Positions 61,301 to 64,000 of a stretch of DNA of 64,000 bases are shown here, one piece after another. The DNA is from Orthonyx spaldingii (taxonomy: Eukaryota > Chordata > Aves > Passeriformes > Orthonychidae): the NCBI GenBank assembly GCA_013397795.1, contig VZTJ01000539.1, forward strand, positions 207,217-271,216, in the 5' to 3' direction. How positions within the stretch are numbered: position 1 is the first letter of the stretch; each line of letters begins with the position of its first letter. The notes beneath the pieces are model-generated. The model was not told where the DNA came from. It saw only the letters and a list, made by a program, of their open reading frames with translations, and did not search any database. A program made the translations under genes and the position numbers.

Positions 61301-61639
61301 GGTAGAACTGCACTTACAAATATTATAAACTAAATACCTTTTATGCTAAAGTAGCATTGGGAGGATTTGGTGCCTGCTTTTCCTGAATATGACTATCTTG
61401 CATTGAATTTTATAAGATTTCTTCTTTAGGATTGCATTCTACACCCAACTGTTAATCCATATTGGATCCAAATAAAAATTTAAAACATTTAACGTTGAAA
61501 TAATTATACTGGCCAACAGATTTCTGGCATTTACTTTACTATGATTAGATAGTAATTTTCAGTTTATCTTATTTTCTGTCAACATATCAGCTTGGATGTA
61601 ACTTCTGCAGTAGTAATACTAGAACAAACTAATAAGTGT
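58321..61639. other. Unique DNA, no gene recognised
   Basis: AT-rich sequence with open frames up to 117 codons (60721-61074 on minus), opposed by plus-strand frames in the same place. A weak CR1-like phrase near 59640 was considered and not called. Confidence 0.55.
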
Positions 61640-61770
61640 ATGTTCTATTATTGTTAAATTGTTTTATATTGGTGTTATGTTATTTTTGGTATTATGTTAT
61701 TTATATGTTTATACATTTTTACTTCTGTTTTCTGTTATTATAATTATTTATATTCTGTTATTGTTGCACT
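61640..61770. repeat. AT-rich imperfect GTTATT repeats
   Basis: TTATTGTTAAATTG, GTTATGTTATTT, TTATGTTATTTATATG and TTCTGTTATTATAATT-like units recur without strict periodicity. Low-complexity DNA with no coding potential. Confidence 0.6.
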
Positions 61771-63713
61771 TAAAAATATCATCAATTGATACTTTTCCTT
61801 ATGTTGCTGATTTGTAGTTCCTGGATTTAGTGTAGCAACACAGGCTTCATTTATACCTGTTGAGAAGTCTGCCTTTTGCAAAGTGGATCATCTTCAACAT
61901 CTCCAGGAATTCCTACCAGAGACATGCTAGCTGTGTTCCATCTGCTTCTTAGTAATCTTTAATTTTAAATCATCCTGAAGTCTTTACATGCACTAATAAA
62001 CTTAAGCCTCATGACACATGATATAAATTGAGAATTATAAAGTCATTTTGCAGAACTGTCCCTCTTACATTCTTCATGTGTTTTATTCCATAGAAATCCC
62101 ACTTTGGTCTTTCCAGTGGAGTCTCTCTCTGACATCACTTGCTCTCGCTCCAAATTACACTTCATTCTTGTAACGTTTAGTCAGATCATTTAACATCCGT
62201 TACATCACTGGGTAAATTTTAGGAATCACACTGTATTATTAGGATGAGAGGTCTGAAAGACAACCAGCTGGTAGCAGGATACCAAATAACATTGGTAATG
62301 GCAAAAAATGCAGTAGCATTATAGATATTTTTATTTGTAGTTCTGGATATGTTCTGGAGCCTCCAGATCTTTTCACAGGTTTTTGTAGGATATTCCCTTC
62401 ACAATAAAAGATTCTTGCATTGTCACACTTAAAAGCATTTGGCTGAAAATTTAGTGATGTCTAATAACTGTACAGTTAAACTACTTTTGTACATTGGGAT
62501 GATGTCTCTTTTATATAGAGTGTTGAAAGTTATAGTGATCATTCTTCTCTTACTCAATTACCTTTATCTTTAAAATCTCCAGTTTGCTTTTTCAGAGCTT
62601 CAAAAGTGGTAGTATAAAATCTATATCTTAATCAGACTAGATAACTATGTTTGCAGAGACCTATTCATGGTTAGCTGTCTGTACACCACTGGGTCTGCGC
62701 TGAAGCAGAGATGAATCTGCACATAATGGTACACCTAAACAAAAGCACAGTATCACTGGGGAATGTTTAATTCAAATGTAACAATCTATAGCACATCAAA
62801 GCTTGATTTAGAGTAAGAGTTATTGTTGAGACCTTTTGAAGATAGTTAATACTAAGGAACTTTAAATTTGAAAAGTTTAAGTATTAATTCCAGCATCTGT
62901 CTTGGGAGGAGAAGGCAGCAGGAGTCATCCAGGGATAATCATAGCTAGGTTTATCTAGTAACATGCTTTGAGCACTTGGATAGATGAAACTGAGGGGAAA
63001 ATGTGATGCTTGTACTGTCTGAAGTGTGCCAAAGTGCACCAAGTGTGCAACAGCTAAGAAGACCTACTTACATCACAGTTGTGCAGCTGCTGTGGTATAG
63101 AAACCTACATCAGGGTCTGGCCAGGGTTTAGTAGAGATAAAGGAAGGCAAAAAATTGCATGCTTAGTCTGCACACCATGAAAAGCCGTATGTAAACCTAC
63201 GGCTATATATCTTTTAAGCACTTTGGTGGAAGATTTTAGGCTTCCCAGATATTTAATCTCTGTCAGGTTAACTCAAAGGAGGTTCACAGATAAGGCAGAG
63301 AACCTATCCTGTTATGCACAGCGGAGTTGGAAGCCAGGTATGTGCAAGTCTGCCTGGCCGCTGTGGGGATTAAAAAGATGACTTGTTTGTTGGTTGCGAA
63401 GAAAATACCCTAGGATCCACCAATAGCTAATTGTACAGGTGACCTTGTCCAAGCTTCACTATAAACTTTCTTGATGTAAATATTTTTTGAGTAATTTATA
63501 TGTGCAAATAACTCTAAGGCATGTCCCAACTCCCTAGGCCATAGATGAACAGTTGAGAGCAGACACAATGCTTTGTACCATTTCCAGTGCTAGCTGGGGA
63601 TTGCTGTACTGCAAGTGCTTCCAGAGGCAAGCTAGCCGTTCTCAGGGAACTCTATGATTCATAATTGGCTGTGACAGTGGGTTTGGATTCTCTGTAATAT
63701 CATCAGGTGTTTT
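61771..63713. other. Unique DNA, no gene recognised
   Basis: No exon or repeat recognised. A small inverted repeat (AGCCGTA at 63184-63190 and TACGGCT at 63199-63205, 8-base loop) is present. Confidence 0.55.
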
Positions 63714-63812
63714 CAGGTTTGGTTTGGGTGGTTTGTTGGGGGTTTTTGTTTGTTTGTTTTGGGGGTTTTTTTGGGCGGTGAGCTTTGGGGGTTTTATTTG
63801 TTTGTGTTCTAC
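63714..63812. repeat. G/T-rich low-complexity tract
   Basis: Nearly pure G and T on the plus strand, with several G5 runs separated by T-rich spacers (GGGGGTTTTTGTTTG type). The loops are too long for a classical strong G-quadruplex. Same class as the tract at 29.5 kb. Confidence 0.75.
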
Positions 63813-64000
63813 AACTCAGTTTTCTCATCTCTTGTAGTATGGGTTTCCCTGCTCCTCCCATTCCTTTGGATAAACTAGCATTGTCTAAACAGTTGATGAC
63901 TAGGGGAAAAATTTACCTTTTACTTTAGAAACTCTTCATGTGTCAGAATTGGGCAACACCATTTAGGTTGTTTCTGCTGTTCATTTGTGCTGGGTGCCAG

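Noticed and set aside
1..64000. CRISPR array, prokaryotic operon, prophage, tRNA or rRNA genes
   Set aside because: No regularly spaced direct repeats and no clustered long frames with ribosome-binding sites. No tRNA cloverleaf or rRNA-like sequence was seen by eye. The repeat content is avian.

Overview
This window is eukaryotic nuclear DNA, almost certainly from a bird and probably a songbird (passerine). It is AT-rich and CpG-poor and has no compact coding structure. Its recognisable repeats are avian: four CR1 LINE fragments and one copy of a roughly 1.2 kb LTR-like repeat whose sequence I recall as abundant in passerine genomes. I found no protein-coding exon I could defend, no tRNA or rRNA gene, and no operon or phage-like structure. 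The window reads as intergenic sequence or the interior of a very long intron. The sequence alone does not say which, and I could not identify a neighbouring gene.

Layout. 0.6-1.8 kb: LTR-like repeat with its own AATAAA signal. 1.8-11.3 kb: unannotated unique DNA with a strong minus-strand G-quadruplex motif at 7.28 kb. 11.3-16.0 kb: an old CR1 fragment, an ancient L3/MIR-like tail and a second, heavily decayed CR1. 16-19.2 kb: unique DNA, ending in a second G-quadruplex motif on the plus strand (19.2 kb). 19.5-20.5 kb: a candidate conserved non-coding block next to an ancient repeat tail. 20.5-27.2 kb: unique DNA with a few longer open frames that look fortuitous. 27.2-27.6 kb: CR1 3' end. 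29.5 kb: G/T-rich tract. 30.9-31.3 kb: candidate conserved block. 33.2-34.7 kb: the longest CR1 copy, with a broken reverse transcriptase reading frame. 36-54.5 kb: repeat-poor DNA with several stretches that look like conserved non-coding elements, three clear inverted repeats and two ancient repeat scraps. 54.5-64 kb: unremarkable unique DNA with pyrimidine-rich, AT-rich and G/T-rich low-complexity tracts.

How it fits together. Recognisable mobile elements cover only about 5 kb (roughly 8 percent), which is normal for a bird. All four CR1 pieces lie on the minus strand. The rest is dominated by unique sequence with recurrent homeodomain-like TAAT cores. That would fit a gene desert or large intron carrying distal enhancers, but this is an inference from texture and needs alignment to other amniotes. 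I did not find an undescribed biological system. The items most worth checking are the 47.4 kb hairpin, the two G-quadruplex motifs and the candidate conserved blocks at 41.7-42.5, 48.5-48.9 and 53.3-54.0 kb.
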